A DNA stretch of 64,000 nucleotides, from assembly GCA_040112665.1 (NCBI GenBank), contig CP157796.1, positions 2,815,501 through 2,879,500 on the forward strand, given 5' to 3'. The position numbers and the translations under genes were made by a program. This document shows positions 63,216-64,000 of the stretch, piece after piece. The stretch is from Oceanicaulis sp. GTDB lineage: Bacteria; Pseudomonadota; Alphaproteobacteria; Caulobacterales; Maricaulaceae. Below the pieces are notes generated by a model that was not told where the DNA came from, did not search any database, and was given only the letters and a program-made list of their open reading frames with translations. Position 1 is the stretch's first letter. Every line of letters begins with the position of its first letter.

Positions 63216-64000
63216 CTATTTGTGCGGCGTGTTCTCGGGCAAAGTGTGATCCATCGTCCGCGCGGGCTCCGCGCAGGCGCCGCCGACCGGGCGCGCGGGC
63301 ACGCCGGCGACCGTGCAGCGCGCCGGCACCGGCTGCAGCACCACCGAGCCGGCCGCGATACGCGCTTCGTCGCCGACGGTGATGTTGCCGAGCACCTTGG
63401 CGCCCGCGCCGATCAGGACGCCGTTGCCGATCTTGGGATGGCGGTCGCCGTCTTCAGAGCCCGTGCCGCCCAGGGTGACTTCATGCAGGATGGAGACGTC
63501 GTCGCCGACCACGGCGGTCTCCCCGATCACCACCGAGGTCGCGTGGTCGATCATGATCCCCCGCCCGATCCGGGCGGCCGGATTGATGTCCACCCCGAAG
63601 CGCTCGCTCATCCGGCTTTGCAGGTGAAAGGCGAGCGACTCACGGTCGTTGCGGTACAGCCAGTGCGCCACGCGATAGCAGAGCAGCGCGTGGAAGCCCT
63701 TGAAATAGAGGAAGGGCTGGAGAAGCGAGCGCACCGCCGGGTCGCGCTCGTCGACGGCCAGCATGTCGGCGGCGGCCTGATCGGCGATCTCGGGATCGTC
63801 CTCGAACGCGGCGCGCGCGACGTCATGGACCTGCAGCGCGTCGAGCTGGGCGTCGGCCATCTTCTCGGCCACCCGGTGCGCGAGCGCGTCCTCGAAGGTT
63901 TCGTGGCGCAGGATCGCGGCGTTGATATAGCTCGCGAGCATCGGCTCGCCGGCGCTGGAGGACGCCGCATCGAAGCGCAGCCGCGACCAGACGGAGTCCC
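63216..64000 (-). CDS. cysE: Serine O-acetyltransferase, N-terminus off window
   Basis: CysE acetylates serine with acetyl-CoA as the first step of cysteine synthesis. The frame continues off the right edge, so the N-terminus is partial. It begins within DSVWSRLRFDA, the family's usual early helix. The C-terminal hexapeptide beta-helix has HATSVVIGETAVVGDDVSILH and GAKVLGNITVGDEARI, with the catalytic His/Asp pair in MIDHATSVVIGE. One base separates its stop from the convergent carboxylase gene. Confidence 0.93.
   Translation of the reverse strand, partial: DSVWSRLRFDAASSSAGEPMLASYINAAILRHETFEDALAHRVAEKMADAQLDALQVHDVARAAFEDDPEIADQAAADMLAVDERDPAVRSLLQPFLYFKGFHALLCYRVAHWLYRNDRESLAFHLQSRMSERFGVDINPAARIGRGIMIDHATSVVIGETAVVGDDVSILHEVTLGGTGSEDGDRHPKIGNGVLIGAGAKVLGNITVGDEARIAAGSVVLQPVPARCTVAGVPARPVGGACAEPARTMDHTLPENTPHK

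Overview
The window is high-GC, densely packed bacterial chromosome with no phage, transposase or CRISPR. Several signs point to an alphaproteobacterium near the Caulobacterales/Maricaulales (Hyphomonadaceae or Maricaulaceae-like). They are two DUF2336 proteins, a lone CheY-like receiver paired with an Hpt protein, CtrA-like half-site pairs (TTAA-N7-TTAA variants), an alphaproteobacterial tRNA-His with no encoded G-1, and GTGA/ATGA-type coupled operons. The lineage call is an inference; no rRNA or marker search was possible.

Layout. 0-5.5 kb: DUF2059 fragment, orphan ParD-like antitoxin, rpiA, gabD-type aldehyde dehydrogenase and glmU on the minus strand, with gph diverging. 5.7-14.8 kb: tRNA-Val, CPBP protease, a complete FbpABC-type ferric-iron importer, a secreted beta-propeller-like protein, a Leu/Phe/Val dehydrogenase, a uracil-DNA-glycosylase-family protein, DUF3253 and an acyltransferase. 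14.8-21.6 kb: intergenic palindrome, metG, a PfkB kinase, tRNA-Thr, then a two-gene unit made of a C39-peptidase lipoprotein and a small Sec-exported peptide with an internal double-glycine leader, followed by a methyltransferase and an SDR. 21.6-29 kb: RND efflux pump and adaptor, a predicted outer-membrane barrel, class II aldolase and EgtB. 29-34 kb: a regulatory cluster (DUF2336, nadK, receiver, Hpt, DUF2336, lytic transglycosylase). 34-43.6 kb: FAD amine oxidase, small secreted proteins, sugar dehydrogenase-cytochrome c fusion, tRNA-His, Tat-lipoprotein M48 protease, AsmA and gamma-glutamyltransferase. 43.6-45.4 kb: a lower-GC islet (XRE regulator plus membrane proteins) flanked by hairpin repeat arrays. 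45.4-52 kb: five-gene arginine succinyltransferase operon (astB, astD, astA, an M20 hydrolase, a Cys/Met-metabolism PLP enzyme). 52-64 kb: OmpA-like porin with a 28-proline linker, CoA transferase, recQ, tRNA-Lys, secreted PRC-barrel-like proteins, a third repeat array, tgt, an acyl-CoA carboxylase beta subunit and a truncated cysE.

The most unusual item is the C39 lipoprotein with its double-glycine peptide at 18.46-19.44 kb. It reads as a minimal periplasmic peptide-maturation system with no ABC exporter. Next is a family of inverted hairpin repeats confined to convergent gene gaps, whose inner stems differ between copies but stay paired.
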